Numbered from the stretch's first letter, positions 1-12,054 are shown. The stretch is DNA of 64,000 nt from Garcia nutans (GCA_947685225.1 CANTUV010000008.1:37068001-37132000), one strand, 5' to 3'. Translations and numbers: made by a program. The notes: generated by a model from the sequence alone, not told the origin.

Positions 1-2199
1 ACAAATATTTTATAAATCAAAGTTTACAAAACATAGAATATATACATGATTGGCAGCTCTTCTCTGATCTTTAAGTTCCAAAAATAAATCCTTCAATGCC
101 TAGTCTCACTTGGTCTCGAGGAGCTCTCAGGTTCAACTCTATCACCTGCACGATCAAACACTATCGCGCTAAGCCAACGGCTTAGTAGTACAAAGTATAC
201 TAACATTATGCTTTAATATGATATAATGTCAAAATTAATCTCATACATCATTTAAAAGAATATCACAATTCCATATCATACTTTGATCAATGTCATAACA
301 ACATTCATATTATATCTTCATAATTCCATTAATTTCACCATTCAAGAATCACATTAAATACAAAGACAAGCATGGGCCCAAGAACACTAATATGCCATTC
401 AACTTTCAGAGTTAATGTTTTGGTTAAATTATCACATTTATCATTATCATTATCCCAACTAGGCTTCAAGGATTTAGGTTCAACCAAGCTTCAAGGGGAA
501 CAAAGCATGCTAAGTATCAACCCAACTTGGCTTCAAGAACCAATCCAACCTAGCTTCAAGGGTTGTAACATCTCAATTAGGCTTCAAGGACTAGATCCAA
601 CCAAGCTTCAAGGGGAGTAAAACATGTTAAACTTCAACCCAACTTGGCTTCAAGGATCAAGCCCAACTTAACTTCAAGAGATTGTTACTATAGGCATGCC
701 ACCAACAACAAACTCTGAAAATGGAATAACACATTAACCACACAATTCATTTATTATTTCATTCTCAACTCTCATCATTATCTAGGCAAACATGCCCCAT
801 TTATTTCAATTGAATCATCATAGCCAATCACAATGGCTTCACATCACATTTGAATCATCATAGCCAATTACAATGGCTTCACCTCTCATTATATCTCAAA
901 TCACATTTCATATTTCATCATTGATATATACATAACAATTTACATTAATCATAGATTTAGAATCTTCCACATACATTTGTTTGGATCATTTTTGTTTTAA
1001 GTGTGTTTAAAATGTTTATTTTTATGTTTAGGTGCAAAAAGACCTATGAAGAATCAAAACAATGCAAGAAGAGCAAAGAACAATCACAGTAGCTAACACA
1101 CTCAAGGGACACGGCCAAGCTTTTGGCCGTGTCTCTCATAACAAAATCAGCAGTAGCAAACACGGGCAAGGGACACGGCCAAGTCAGTGGCCGTGTCTCT
1201 CCAAAATTGGTCCAACACGGCCAAATTTCCTTAAACTTGGCCGTGTCTCCCAAAAATCTTTAGTTTGGCCGTGTCTCTTCTTTAGTTTGGCCTTGTCTCT
1301 CATGAATATAAACCCTAAACATGGCCAAGTCTCTTTTGATTGAATTAAAACACATTTTGCACAACATAACCTTATTCAAATGGATATAATCAATGTCATT
1401 AACACTTATTTTACATGTTCATCATAATATTCACATTAACAATACATCAACAATACATTTAATCACTTACCACTTCAAAACCCTAAAACCAACATCACTC
1501 TTATTCTTTCAATATCAACATCCACTTAACTTACCATCTTCAAACCAAAACCAACACCAATTTAACTTACTATCAATTTCAACACTTATAAACACATCTC
1601 AAACACACCTAATCATAATATCAACAAATCATAACTCACCTCAAACACAACTTCAAAAATAACAAAAAAAAACAAGAGAGTACTTACCAAAGTTGAAGAA
1701 ATTTCACAAATCTCCAACTTAATCCTTTGATTCTTCCTTCAATTTGAGCTTATAACTTCAAGATCCTCTCTTGCTCTCTTGCTTTCTCTTGTCTTTGGAG
1801 GAGCCGGCCACACACATGGAAAAGAAGAAAAGATGATGAAAAAAAAAACAAAGTCAACTTCTCTTTAAATCTCAACCAAGTGTTCCAACAAGACAATTAC
1901 CAACATACCCTCTTCTCACTTGTTCTAGCTTTCTTCTTAATCAAGTGCCCTTTATAGTAATTTCACATACAACAATTAAATATCTTCTTCCCTTGACTAT
2001 CCATTTTGACTAATGTATATGTTATATATATAACCATATACCCAACATATACACTTTCTCTCTACACATTACTTTCCTTTTTAAACAATACATAAACATT
2101 CTCTTTTCAATTTCTTTTCTTATCAACATAACATATACACATAATTCAAACAAACAACAATTATATCCAAACTTCTAGGGCACACTTTGGGATATTACA
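1..2199 (-). mobile_element. Element E: inverted chromovirus-like LTR, cut by the window start
   Basis: The right edge reads, on the minus strand, TGTAATATCCC, a typical chromovirus-type LTR start. The stretch around 60-200 matches, in order, the distal part of the LTRs of D and C, including the inverted repeat GCACGAT/ATCGCGC at 148-169 and the conserved GCTTAGTAGTAC nearby. The element lies in reverse orientation inside an Athila-type LTR; the five bases after it (2200-2204, tagga) would be one copy of the target duplication. Short open frames at 372-620 and 1393-1662 are repetitive and biased and are not genes. The 960-1345 stretch differs in character and is listed separately. Confidence 0.7.
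1070..1345. repeat. Iterated CACGGCCAAG/CTTGGCCGTG inverted repeats
   Basis: Several short palindromic units follow each other: ACACGGCCAA is paired with TTGGCCGTGT across 6- to 15-base loops, followed by later half units. The approach sequence around 970-1060 resembles the approach to the similar cluster in the F LTR at 8862-9290. The segment therefore looks like Athila-type LTR sequence within, or shared by, the E LTR. It is not coding. Confidence 0.6.
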
Positions 2200-2840
2200 T
2201 AGGATTTATAGTAGATTTGATTGAATGCCTTGATTTGATATTTCCATTGATATACCTTGTTATTGGTTGATTGCATTGAAATTAAAGGTAAATTGATAGA
2301 TTGGCCACCTATTGATTACTTAATATTGAATGACGGACCGAGAGGTGAAGTTTAATATCAGAACTATGCAATTGACTACCCTAAGAATGAATTAGAAATA
2401 TAAGTTCTAGGGTTTATTAATTTGCTAACGTAAAATAATTGGTTGTTGTTAATTCATGAATGTGAAAACTAATGAATTGGTAATTGACTAATTAACCTTA
2501 AGGAACAAATTAATTTACAAGGTTATATTAATGGATAAATTGAGAATTAAACATTTGATTAAATGGACCTACAAGCCTAGGCATCATTTTCTTAATTGAA
2601 TTAATCTTGTACAACCATCACACACATTAACGATTACGCATGTTACTTTTAGGTTTAAATTGTTCTTGCACCATTCCAAAACATCACACTCTTATTTTTA
2701 AATTTCTTGTTAATCAAATTATTACGAACAACACTTTCCTTGTGAGATGACCTTGGGGCAATCACCTTTGCTGCAATAGCCTCATATACTTGCGACTGCC
2801 ACTTGTAGTAGTACTTAATTTGAGCGCAACATATGCTCGA
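2200..2840 (+). mobile_element. Athila-type LTR, 3' terminal fragment (F LTR1)
   Basis: This stretch is collinear with 9955-10577, the end of the LTR of element F, over about 600 bases with scattered differences. Shared landmarks include TAGTAGATTTGATT, GATTGGCCACCTATTGAT, AATTAGAAATATAAGTTCTA and the terminal GAGCGCAA. Its 5' part is replaced by the inverted LTR E. Whether it is the 5' LTR of F itself or of a sister copy cannot be decided. The exact 3' boundary is uncertain by about 10 bases. Confidence 0.7.
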
Positions 2841-3250
2841 TCATAGTTTGAAATGAATGTATCTCTGACTCTGCCACTTGGGGTCTCCATTGTTTATGTT
2901 TTCAACATCTTTAAGATAAAAGCCATAAATGCAATGCTTTCTGTCATTCCAATGCAAGTCCTGAATGAGCCTCTGAAAGGAACCAATGAGAACACTTCAG
3001 CTAATCACCTCGGTCTGTGAGCCAATGGAATCATTGTAAGTATAATCCATGCATATCATGCATACATGAGCATATCACAGTCCATTTTTCTTTGTAAAAA
3101 GTAAAAAGTAATATTCTATAAAGCAACCATAAAACGAATATGGAATCAGGAAGTATGGAAAGCCCATTGCGTGAGGAAGCTCTAGTCATTTTGCAAAAGA
3201 AGAAATACATGCTTGTGTGAAGAACTACACAAGACAAACATCAATTAGAG
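2841..3250. other. Unassigned island between Athila LTR end and Tat element H
   Basis: This stretch matches none of the repeats in the window that I could recognise. On the minus strand a TTTCAG acceptor-like site is followed by about 45 open codons (around 2960 down to 2850, including the peptide DLHWNDRKHCIYGFY). A second open stretch lies at 3031-3237 on the same strand. These could be decayed exons of a captured or host gene, or chance. I do not recognise the product. Confidence 0.3.
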
Positions 3251-4399
3251 CCTACATGAGAAAAATTAGTGGGGGCAAGGAGAAGATATAAGGGGCCAGC
3301 TAAAAATAGCTGAATTTTTAAAAAACTGCAAAAGAATGGAACATTATAAACTATAAAAAAAATGAAGACGTAAAAGATAAAAGATCTATCCAACTAAAAG
3401 AGCTAAAGCCAGGGTAAAGACCAGATCTCCAATTGATAAAGATCCACTTTCAAGGGTGAAGACCCAATTTCCAAGGGTGAAGACACAACAACTTAAAGGA
3501 TGAAGATCCACTTTCAAGGGTGAAGACCCAATTTCCAAGGGTGAAGACACAACAACTTAAAGGATGAAGATCCACTTTCAAGGGTGAAGACCTAATTTCC
3601 AAGGGTGAAGACACAACAACTTAAAGGATGAAGATCCACTTTCAAGGGTGAAGACCCGATTTCCAAGGATGAAGATCCAACTTAAAGGATGAAGATCCAC
3701 TTTCAAGGGTGAAGACTCAATTTCCAAGGATGAAGATCCAGCTTAAAGGATGAAGATCCACTTTCAAGGGTGAAGACCCAATTTCCAAGGATGAAGATCC
3801 ATTTTCAAAGGTGAAGACCTAATTCCGAGGATGAAGATCTAAATTCAAAGGGTGAAGACCCGAAGTCCAAAGGATGAAGATCCGTTTTCAAGGGTGAAGA
3901 CCCGATGCCAAGGATGAAGATCCAGCTTAAGGGATGAAGATCCAATTTCAAGGGTGAAGATCCAATGTCAAAAGGATGAAGATCCATTTTCAAGGGTGAA
4001 GACCCGATCTCCAAGGATGAAGATCCATTTACAAGGGTGAAGACCCGATCTCTAAGGATGTAGATCTGTTTTCAAAGGTGAAGATCCAATGCTAAGGATG
4101 AAGATCCAAGGTCCAACGATTAAGATCCATTTTGTGGGTGAAGACCCATAATACGTTAAAGAATAGAGCAGCTGGAGCAGTCAGAATTCTCAACTGATAA
4201 AGGGTCAGTCAAACTCAGTCTCGGATTCATAACAAAAATCCTAAATTCACCTAGGGTCCATAACCCAAATTATTTTTAAGTCCAGAACTCAAACCAACCT
4301 TGGGTAAAGAGTCCAATATGGCTCTAAACCCAGTCAAAAATTACATTGCTTTTCGCTCTCTTTTGCTATAGTCTCGGATCGCTCAAGCAGGGGGTAAAC
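3251..4399 (+). mobile_element. Element H (Tat/Ogre-like), 3' untranslated region with polypurine tracts
   Basis: A PPT-like AGTGGGGGCAAGG at 3268-3280 begins a region that parallels 12055-12559 in G and 43003-43708 (minus) in B. After it come AGCTAAAAATAGCT and a long tandem array, and then the true PPT CAAGCAGGGGGTAAAC at 4383-4399, directly before the 3' LTR. No coding sequence is visible. The 5' part of H is missing, so H is truncated. Confidence 0.75.
3415..4150 (+). repeat. Tandem array of about 21-bp GGRTGAAGAYCC units
   Basis: Roughly 30 units alternate between two forms: GGATGAAGATCC and GGGTGAAGACCC, joined by short A/T-rich linkers such as ACTTTCAA and CAATTTCCAA. Each unit is itself an inverted repeat with a GAAG loop, GGAT/ATCC or GGGT/ACCC. 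The array lies upstream of the polypurine tract of H, where Ogre-type elements are known to carry hypervariable tandem repeats. The minus-strand frame at 3805-4014 is only a translation of this array. Confidence 0.9.
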
Positions 4400-4856
4400 T
4401 GTATACCTTTAATTTTTTACCCTATCCAATTCGATATTTTTAAACAGTCCAAAATAATTTTTGTGGTGTTTTAATTAAATAATATTTATTTTTAGTAAAA
4501 ATTAAAAAAGTAATAATAAAAAGGATAAAAAATAAAAAATAAATAAAAATTGGCGATGGAAGAATCGACGGCAAAAATTTTTCTTTGCGGGCGACAAATT
4601 GGCCACAAGGAAAATCTGTGGCGAAATGGCCACAGGCCAATTTGCCTCAAGAAAATCCTACGAAGAATTGGCCTGGCCCTCGCCCGAGCCAACAGTACCC
4701 AAGCCCATTGCCCATAGATTTTCTTCACCAGCGCACTTTTGCACACCCGTTAAGCGCGCGATTTTGCCAAAATCCTATTCTACTTGGTTTTTAATTTTAT
4801 TTCCTAAAAGGTTTTTATTTCCTTAGCCAATTAGTATTAGGTTTTGATTTTTTTTT

Positions 4857-4865
4857 CTATAAATA
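4857..4865 (+). promoter_or_regulatory. TATA box of the H LTR
   Basis: CTATAAATA lies in the same place relative to flanking sequence as CTATAAATA at 35502-35510 in A, CTATAAAAA at 12946-12954 in G, and the minus-strand CTATAAATA at 56211-56219 in B. It marks the likely U3/R promoter. Confidence 0.65.
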
Positions 4866-5897
4866 CCACATTAAAACACACAGAAAGAGACTTTTGAACA
4901 TTTGATCTTAAAAAAGAGGATCTGGACCTTTGGAGCTCGAAATTATTTTTGGCAGTCTATTCATAATCTCAAGCTTGAAGAATCAAGATGTAGCAAACAA
5001 TATACAACCCATCAAAGGCAGCCCACACTGTCTTTGATATTGTTCAACCAGGATTCAAGATTATGGTGGAATCAACAATGGAGGTTTGAATCTCTATTTC
5101 TTTGTTTATGTTTACAGTAGCTTCATCATTCAAATTGATCAAATTTTTAAACATAAAATAGATGATGTTTTTTTTATCAATTATTTTGTTGACCATCTAA
5201 ACTTTATTTAAAACCCTAAAAAGTGTTTTTTTCAAAACCTTAAAAGACTTAATGCCTGTAAAACTAACTTTTAAAATATAAAACCCTAATTACACTTTTC
5301 TAAAACCACAAAATAATAATCTGCTTTCTTAAAACCCTAACCAACTCTATTTTTCTATGATTTATAGTAGCTTGTTTCTTCCAATTCTAAAATCTTATTT
5401 TCTAAATCTTAAATCCTAAAATCTTAATTTTCAAAACCAAAACCTACAAACCTAAAAGTCAGTTTTCAAAATCTTCCAAGGAGCGACCCCCGACCCCGCA
5501 AGGGGCGCTGCCCCCTTGGCCTTCGCCCGCTAACCGGCTAGCGAGACTGTCTTATGGTCTTGTTGAAGGGGTCAATACTTATTTGTGCATTATAAGTCTT
5601 TATGTTTAACTTCCTTTATTATGATTATTCAAAATACAGTAGCTTTATTCAAAATACAAACCTAAACCCTAATTTATTCAAACCATAAATCTTAATTAAT
5701 TCTATTTTCCAAATCATCATAGTATCTTGTTCCTTTCAAATATCTGAAGATTTTATTTTATTTTCATAAGCTTCAATCTTATTTACTTAAACCCTAAAGT
5801 TATATACTTACTATTTTGTTTAAATTAGATTAATGATTTATTTATGATGAATGGTTGTTTACTTTTATTGATTTGCTTTGTTTATAAAATATTGTAA

Positions 5898-6069
5898 GAG
5901 GTATGTTTCCATTAATGGATACCTCATTAATTAATTTTCATGTAATTTAAATTGTTCTTATATTTTGGGATTAATGTAAAGGGAACATTTCCACCTTTCG
6001 GTGGGTGTCCTATTTAGTTTTATACATGCACGATGTAAGGACATGTTTTCATTCTCGGATGGGTGTCCA
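5898..6069 (+). other. Triple hairpin module in H LTR
   Basis: There are three successive inverted repeats of common design: an outer stem, a 5' bulge TGTTT, an inner stem, and a single G before the closing arm. Unit 1 uses GAGGTA/TACCTC outside and CCAT/ATGG inside. Unit 2 uses CCACC/GGTGG inside and an ACA/TGT-type outer arm. Unit 3 uses GGACA/TGTCC outside. The module is present in all five Tat-type LTRs in the window. Confidence 0.75.
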
Positions 6070-6457
6070 TTTATTTGTTTTGTTCGAACATTGCTTTGAT
6101 TTTAATATAATGATGCTTTATTTTAATTGTTACATGTAGTATGGATAATATTATTATATTTAATAATTTTATAATATTAAGACCTGCAAAGGAGGCCGGT
6201 TCCAATGAACTGGGCGTTGTGGGGGTGCTGAGCCATTTCTCACCTTCCCCACATGTACCCAACTTTTTGAACCCATTAGGGGGTTGGGGATTCCTTAGAA
6301 ATCGAGTCATCCACCCCTTTCTTTTTTTTTGACCCATCCGGGTGGTGACTCCATTTTCTCCAGGCTTAGGCTGTGTTCTCTAAGGCCCCGAGCCTAAACA
6401 GTACCGAAGTCGCAAGAACCATTTCACCGGGAGTGGGGGCAAAAATTCCCGCTCACA

Positions 6458-7416
6458 CTCTCTTAAGGTTGAAAGAGATAAAGATAAAATTTATACTAGG
6501 TTAGGCTTTAAATTGTTTGGGAAACCATATGTTATTGATATTGCCCAATTGAATGCTATTTTTGGTTTCCACCAAGAAGGGAAAAAATGTGTGCCTAAAG
6601 GTTTTAAACAACAATTTGCATGGGGAACAATAGTCTCAGGTGGAATGTATATGGCCAAATCGGCCAAGGCAATGAAATTGGTAAATCCCACCTTGAGATA
6701 TTTACATAGGTTTATGTCTTGTGGATTCCTTGCATGGAAAGAAAGCTCGGGTGTGGTAGAATTAAGTGAGTTATTTTTCTTAGATTGTGCGAATAATGCA
6801 ATACCCATGAGTAACGGCTATTGGTTAGGCGATGTTTTTTGATAGTGTGGCAAATAGAAAAGGGGCGCAATTTGTATAGGTGGATTGGTGACCACCTTAG
6901 CTATGGAACTTGTCGATGGTTTTGACTCGAGCACATGCAATATGACTAGAATTTTAGGCAGTGATTCATTAGACCTTGCTACTCTGGAAAAAATGTGCAT
7001 GGTCACTAAGAGAGGCGAGGCATATGTTATGGCTTCTGAAGAGCAAGTTGCACAAGGGGACCGGCAAAAAAGACTAAGAGTCGGTGAGGAGTTCGACTCG
7101 GATTCACTCAATTCAGATGAAGATGCTCCAGTTTTGGAAAATCAAGAGATTATTAGTAGGATAGAAGACTTGAAAAACAAAAGTGGATTGCAATCATATG
7201 GAATTCCTTCACCAATTGGAGCAAATCAACAGCAACCTTGCCAAGATTCTTAGCCTCCATCCTTCAGTAGCATCATCGTCACATCCTCCATCACCAAAGA
7301 TCATGTCTACTTCAACTTTTTGCAAACACTTCTTATTTTCATATTTTCATTTGTTGGATATTTTAATTATTATTTTCTTAACTTTTGTTTTTGTTATTTT
7401 GTTCATGAAAAATTAA
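6458..7416 (+). pseudogene. Athila-type env-like / ATHILA ORF-1-type domain protein, broken
   Basis: The frame is already open at the LTR boundary (6459) and runs to 6841. It then continues after a frame change through 6885-7253 and, in a third frame, 7183-7416. Features include an LFGKPY...LNAIFGF block, an NPTLRYLHRF block, and an ELFFLDC block, the pattern of the plant retrotransposon ATHILA ORF-1/putative plant transposon protein families. The last frame ends with a strongly hydrophobic segment (about 20 residues before the C-terminus), as in env-like proteins of Athila elements. The N-terminal part is lost because H inserted here. The family assignment is from pattern memory, not a search. 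Confidence 0.6.
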
Positions 7417-8707
7417 TATTTTGTGGTTGAAAAGGTAGTATTTGTCTCACATAGAGAATGTTGGAAAATAGGTTGTACTTTAACTCTTCTTCTTTTTAAT
7501 TATCCTAGTTTCCATTAAGGACAATGTCAATCATAAGTGTGGGGTGCTAAGTTTTTTTTTTATTTTTAAACTTTTTTTTAATTCAGTTGTTTTTGTTTAA
7601 GTGTTATGCCTTGTGCCATATTGTTTAGAATGTTATTAAGTTCAATTGTTATAAACTTATTGATAGATGACCTTTAATTTTTAAAGCATGAATTTGAGAA
7701 TTGGATAAAATTAGTTCTTATTGTTGATTTGGATGGGTATTCCTTGCATTGCCTTTTAAACTTGTAAAAATTTAGCCTTTTAAGTTGGATGCCAACTTAG
7801 TATTCTTTTTGTGTGTAAATAACATCCTTGATTAATGAATTGCTAGAACTTTCTTTGACATGCATATTGACACTATATAAAAAATTTCAATTAAGCATCA
7901 ATATGATTAAGGCAATTAGGTGTATCCACGTTAGCTTAAAAAGACCAACCTTCTATTTGACCTTAGTTCACCAATTTTGAGCTTATTTCATTTTTTCCTT
8001 TTCTCTCTTTCACAACACCATTAGCCTTGAACCATTTTATCTTTAACTCTTACCCTTTTATTAGGTCAAGAGCATTTTAAAGAGCTTTAGTGATTGAGTG
8101 TTGCATTAAATAAAGTGTGGGGTTAAAACTAGAGGTTTAAAATTGTAAATTATTGTGTTCTCTAGTTGTAAAATCTATTTTACTTAAAAAAAAGAAAGAA
8201 AAAAGAAAAAAAGGTACTTAATTGCCTAGCACTAAGTTAGTGGAAGATGTCTTGGGATTGTTTGGTATTAATACATTGTTTGCTTCATTCTTGAAATGCT
8301 CTTGAACTGGATGAATAAAATTACTCCCCCAAATGTCATACCTTTACCTTAGCCCCATTTCAGCCAAATGAAAGACCTTATGATTGATGGTTGATTGAAA
8401 TTTATTGGTGGAAATTTGATCGATATGCAAGCCTATGGTGATAATCTTTCATTGAATGTTAGGAGTGTAAACACCACCATGTTTAAACACTTTAAAGAGT
8501 TGGTAAGGGAATGACAACATTGGTTATGCATGGAAAGCCACTAAATTACATGAGTATTAATTTTGTTTGATTTGATATTGATTGTGGATTTATGAAAATG
8601 GAAGTCTCGATATATCCTTATAACTGTTGAACTTGACCATATTGTTCTTGTTTAGTTTGTTTTCATTTTAACTTTGCTTGGGGACAAGAAAAGGATTAAG
8701 TGTGTGG
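7417..8707 (+). mobile_element. Element F 3' untranslated region
   Basis: This is non-coding and AT-rich. It contains two phrases typical of the region between env-like ORF and 3' LTR in Athila elements: GGACAATGTCAATC followed by AAGTGTGGGGTG (about 7520-7545), and GCTTGGGGACAAG followed by TTAAGTGTGTGG (8675-8707), the latter the likely polypurine tract. I see nothing else here. Confidence 0.6.
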
Positions 8708-10577
8708 TATTTGTTTCAATCAATTATTTCTAAGTTTTTAGTCTAATTTTATTGGTTTTTTAGTTAATTTTTTCCTTTTATTTGTGTTTAAAGATTGTTT
8801 GAAGTGTTTCATATAGGTTGAAGTGCAAAAATAGAAATTCAATTAAATTTGATATGTGATACGGCCAAGACAATTCATGGCTTGGCAGTGTCCCTCATCA
8901 AAGGGCAAGAAAGACAAGGAACAAGTAAGACACAGCCAGGACAACTTGGCTTGGTTGTGTCCTTCGAGAAAATTGGGCAGAGGTAGACACCTTCAAGAAA
9001 CATGGCCAAGCCACTAGCCATGTCACATGACATGGCTAGGGTCTTGGTCGTGTCCCACATAAGGAACAAAGAAGAAAGAAGCAAAGAAAGTATACATAAG
9101 TGGAAACAAGCAACAGACACAGCCAAGCCACTGGCCGTGTCACATGACATGACCTAATGACTTGGCCGTGTCCCACCTGGAGAAGAAAGAAAGAAGAAGA
9201 GGCAACCATGGACATGGCCTAATGACTTGGTCATGCCCGGTGCAAACTTAAGTGACATGGTCAAGTCACCAATGGCTTGGCCATGTCCTAGGTGATTTCC
9301 TAAGGAGACAAGTGGGAGACAACATGCAATAACTTAAAAAAAAAATAAAAATTAGTAAAAGAGGAATGATTTTATGGGATGAAATATTAAATAAAGAAAA
9401 AGTGGGAGACAAAGAAGTGAGTGGAGTTGAAAAGTGTCTTAAAATATTAAAAAGAATGAAAAAGAATGGAGGTGGGGGATATGGAATGGAGATACACGTT
9501 GGAGACCATAAACATTTTGGGGAAGACATCACCAACATGACCATCATCACCATTCTCTTCCTCATCCTCCATTTCCATGTTCCATTTCTTCCATAGATAA
9601 GAAAAAAAAGACAATTCTTGGGATGAAAGTGAGTGAACAAGCTTTCAAGAAGGTTAGGGTTTGAAGAATACTTGATTGAGGAGTGCAAGCTTGAGAGAGT
9701 TACCACTCCACCTTTCAACAAGAGAGCCATTGAATGAAGAGGGCTTGGAAGTTCTTCATCACATCAAAGTGGAAGCTAGGAGGAAGACAAGTAGTTCAAC
9801 TCTTAGCATCTTCAAAAGGGGTTTCTCTCTTTTAATTTATTTCTTGATTGTTGTTGTTACTAAGAACATTAATATTTCAATAGACAATTGTGATTTGATG
9901 TATATTGAAATGAATAATTATTTTAAATTGATGATGAGCTAATTTACTCATGCCTTGGGTTGTAGTAGATTTGATTAAATGACTTGATTTGATAATTCCA
10001 TTAATATACCATGTTATTGGTTGATTGCATTGGACTTAAAGTTAGATTGGTAGATTGGCCACCTATTGATCACTTAATATTGAATGATGAACATAGAGGT
10101 GAAATTTGATATCAGAACTATGCAATTTAACCACCCTAAGAATGAATTAGAAATATAAGTTCTAGGGTTTATTCAATTTGTAATTTCAAAATCATTAGTT
10201 GTTGTTAATTCATGAATATGAAAACTAATGAATTGGTAAATGACTAATGAAACTCAAAGAATAAGTTAAATTACAAGGTTATATTAACGGACAATTTGAG
10301 AATCAAGCTTTAATTAAATTGATCTAAAACCTAGGATCCATTCTAAGAATTGAATTAATCTTGCACAACCACTACTCATTTTTACTTTTAAATTTTAATT
10401 ACATTTCACCATTTCATCAATAAACACTCGAACAATTAATATTTTGTTTTAATCAAATAATTACGAATAACACCTTTCTTGACAGATGACCCTGGGGCGA
10501 TCACCATTGCTACAATAACCTCGTATACTTATGAGTGTCGCTTTATAGTAGTAATTAATCAAGCGCAATAATGCTCA
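8708..10577 (+). mobile_element. LTR of Athila-type element F (LTR2)
   Basis: The LTR begins around 8708 just after the polypurine-like tract and ends around 10577. Its last 600 bases duplicate 2200-2840. It contains the CACGGCC-type palindromes at 8862-9290. Right after it the antisense PMD gene of element G resumes in mid-exon, so F inserted into G. The 154-codon minus-strand frame at 9266-9730 is low-complexity and not supported as a gene. Ends are approximate because the terminal dinucleotides are mutated. Confidence 0.65.
8862..9290. repeat. Iterated ACRGCCAAG / CTTGGCYGTGTC inverted repeats in F LTR
   Basis: At least six units pair forms such as GACACAGCCAAG with CTTGGCCGTGTC, or ACATGGCCAAG with CTTGGTCGTGTC, over short spacers. 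The units are diverged but the two arms change together in part. They lie in the presumptive U3, before any recognisable TATA box. Confidence 0.65.
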
Positions 10578-11371
10578 GTCTTGGATACCTGATTCTTTGT
10601 CGAGAAATGCCTAGTACCTACATGAGATAATGCTCATATGCCCAAACCTATAGGAATAATGAAGGTCAGACTCATGCAAATCCTTTAATTTACTCGACAA
10701 ATGTTGAGAATTAATACCTCAACAGCCACCATGAAGCTGGAAAATGATCTTTTCCTCTGAAAAAGTTTGTCAAAACCATGATACAAACAAGTCAGACCAG
10801 CTTCTCCCCAGTTGTGTAATGAAACAAGATCAATATTAACAAGAGCCCATAATACTAACAAGTGGATGAAAGACTCAGTGCTACACAAAATGGTCATCCC
10901 CAGCAAATAGAGCAATAATCCTCGAGCATATTGTTTAGCTATTTCTCCACAAACCGGTCTTGTATAATTCATCCAGTATTCCTGAATAGGTTCATACTTG
11001 ATCTTGAATGGCCCTTTGAAGGAAGTTTCCATGCCTATTAGCTGTCAAATTTCATTACGCATCAAGTTGTTGTCAATAAAGGGGATGAGGATTCCATGGC
11101 ATGAGATATAAGTTATGATAGTAAAATCAATCAGGCTGATAGTCATTTCTCCCACTGGTAAGTGTAAGGTATGGGTGGTATCGATCCAGCTTTCTGCGAG
11201 CGCTTGGATTACTTTCCTATTTATTTGGTATCCTTTCGACGACAACTGTATGATAAAGTCCTCAAAGTCGTACCACCGGATCATCCACTTTACTCGAGAT
11301 AGAGCGTGATTATACCATTGACGGGCTTTGTGGATGTTTCCACCACTATGAATGACACAGCCATCATACTG
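10578..11371 (-). pseudogene. Gene 1 of element G: plant mobile domain (PMD) protein fragment, antisense to G
   Basis: One exon runs 11371 to 10718. It begins after a TTGTAG acceptor, contains the linker KARQWY, then the PMD hallmark HTLHLPVGEMTISL, then KGPFKIK, ARGLLLYLLG and WGEAGLTCLYHG, and ends VAVE before a GTATTA donor. An intron (10717-10648) leads to VWAYEH, where F interrupts it. There is one in-frame stop at 11045-11047, and another in the last exon fragment. The same intron position occurs in A. PMD proteins (MAIN/MAIL type) are plant nuclear proteins often found in transposons. Identification is by motif recognition. Confidence 0.75.
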
Positions 11372-12054
11372 CTACAACATAGGTAAGTCATAAAAAGGTA
11401 TGTAAACTCCAAAATTTTAAAATATTTTTCATTTTTACTCATATATAATAAATAAATATATAAAATATAAAAAAAATTTATGCAATTAAATAACTAGATA
11501 CATATAAAAAAAATAATGATACTCATATATTTTATGCAATAATTAAATATTATAATACCCATTTTTTTGTGCAATAATAAATATAAAAAATTATAAAAAA
11601 TAATACAATATATGAAAATGTAAATAAATATATAAAAATAAATAATAAAAGTAATAAGATACAAATAAAAATTTAAAATAATATATAACACTAAATATAA
11701 ATCGATAGAACATCACTTATCAAAGTAAAGTGATATTTCTACATTCTCATAAGTAAAGTATAGTGACAAAAAATCAATTATGCACTCTCATAAGTAAAGT
11801 ATAAAAATGTACAAAAAAGTAAATTCACATGCACGGATCAATTATTCATTTCTTTCTCATATCAATAATTCATTTATTTGCTTTCAATTTCAATAATTTC
11901 TTTCTTAGATCAATAATTCATTGTTTGCTTTCCATTTCAATAATTCATTTTTGTTCGGACACAGCACACGTACACACAATAAATTAATATTTATTGCGGT
12001 TATATATTTTGTGTGTCTAAAAAATATTTTGTATACTTATAAATATTTTTTCCA
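11372..12054. other. Upstream region of antisense gene 1 in G, AT-rich
   Basis: This is strongly A/T-rich DNA with two diverged copies of CATAAGTAAAGTATA (about 11748-11805) and several AATAATTCATTT repeats (11840-11955). Part of it should be the first intron and promoter of the PMD gene by comparison with B, but exon 1 is not recognisable. The short minus frame 11494-11691 is biased AT sequence, not a gene. Confidence 0.5.

Larger units (their letters stand above)
4400..6457 (+). mobile_element. 3' LTR of Tat/Ogre-like element H
   Basis: The LTR starts TGTATACC immediately after the polypurine tract and ends CCCGCTCACA. It is about 2.06 kb and collinear with the LTRs of G, A and B. In order it holds GC-rich short palindromes in U3 (about 4560-4720), a TATA box at 4857-4865, a region studded with AAACCCTAA-like telo-boxes (about 5205-5460 and 5640-5800), three hairpin units (5898-6069), and a highly conserved terminal 300 bases. 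Directly after it the ATHILA-type frame resumes, so H inserted into element F. Confidence 0.88.

Noticed and set aside
372..620. 82-codon plus-strand frame
   Set aside because: It reads an imperfect CTTCAAGG/CCAACC repeat inside an LTR and has no domain or conservation in the sister LTRs.
9266..9730. 154-codon minus-strand frame in F LTR
   Set aside because: Low-complexity residues, inside an LTR, not recognisable in any family.
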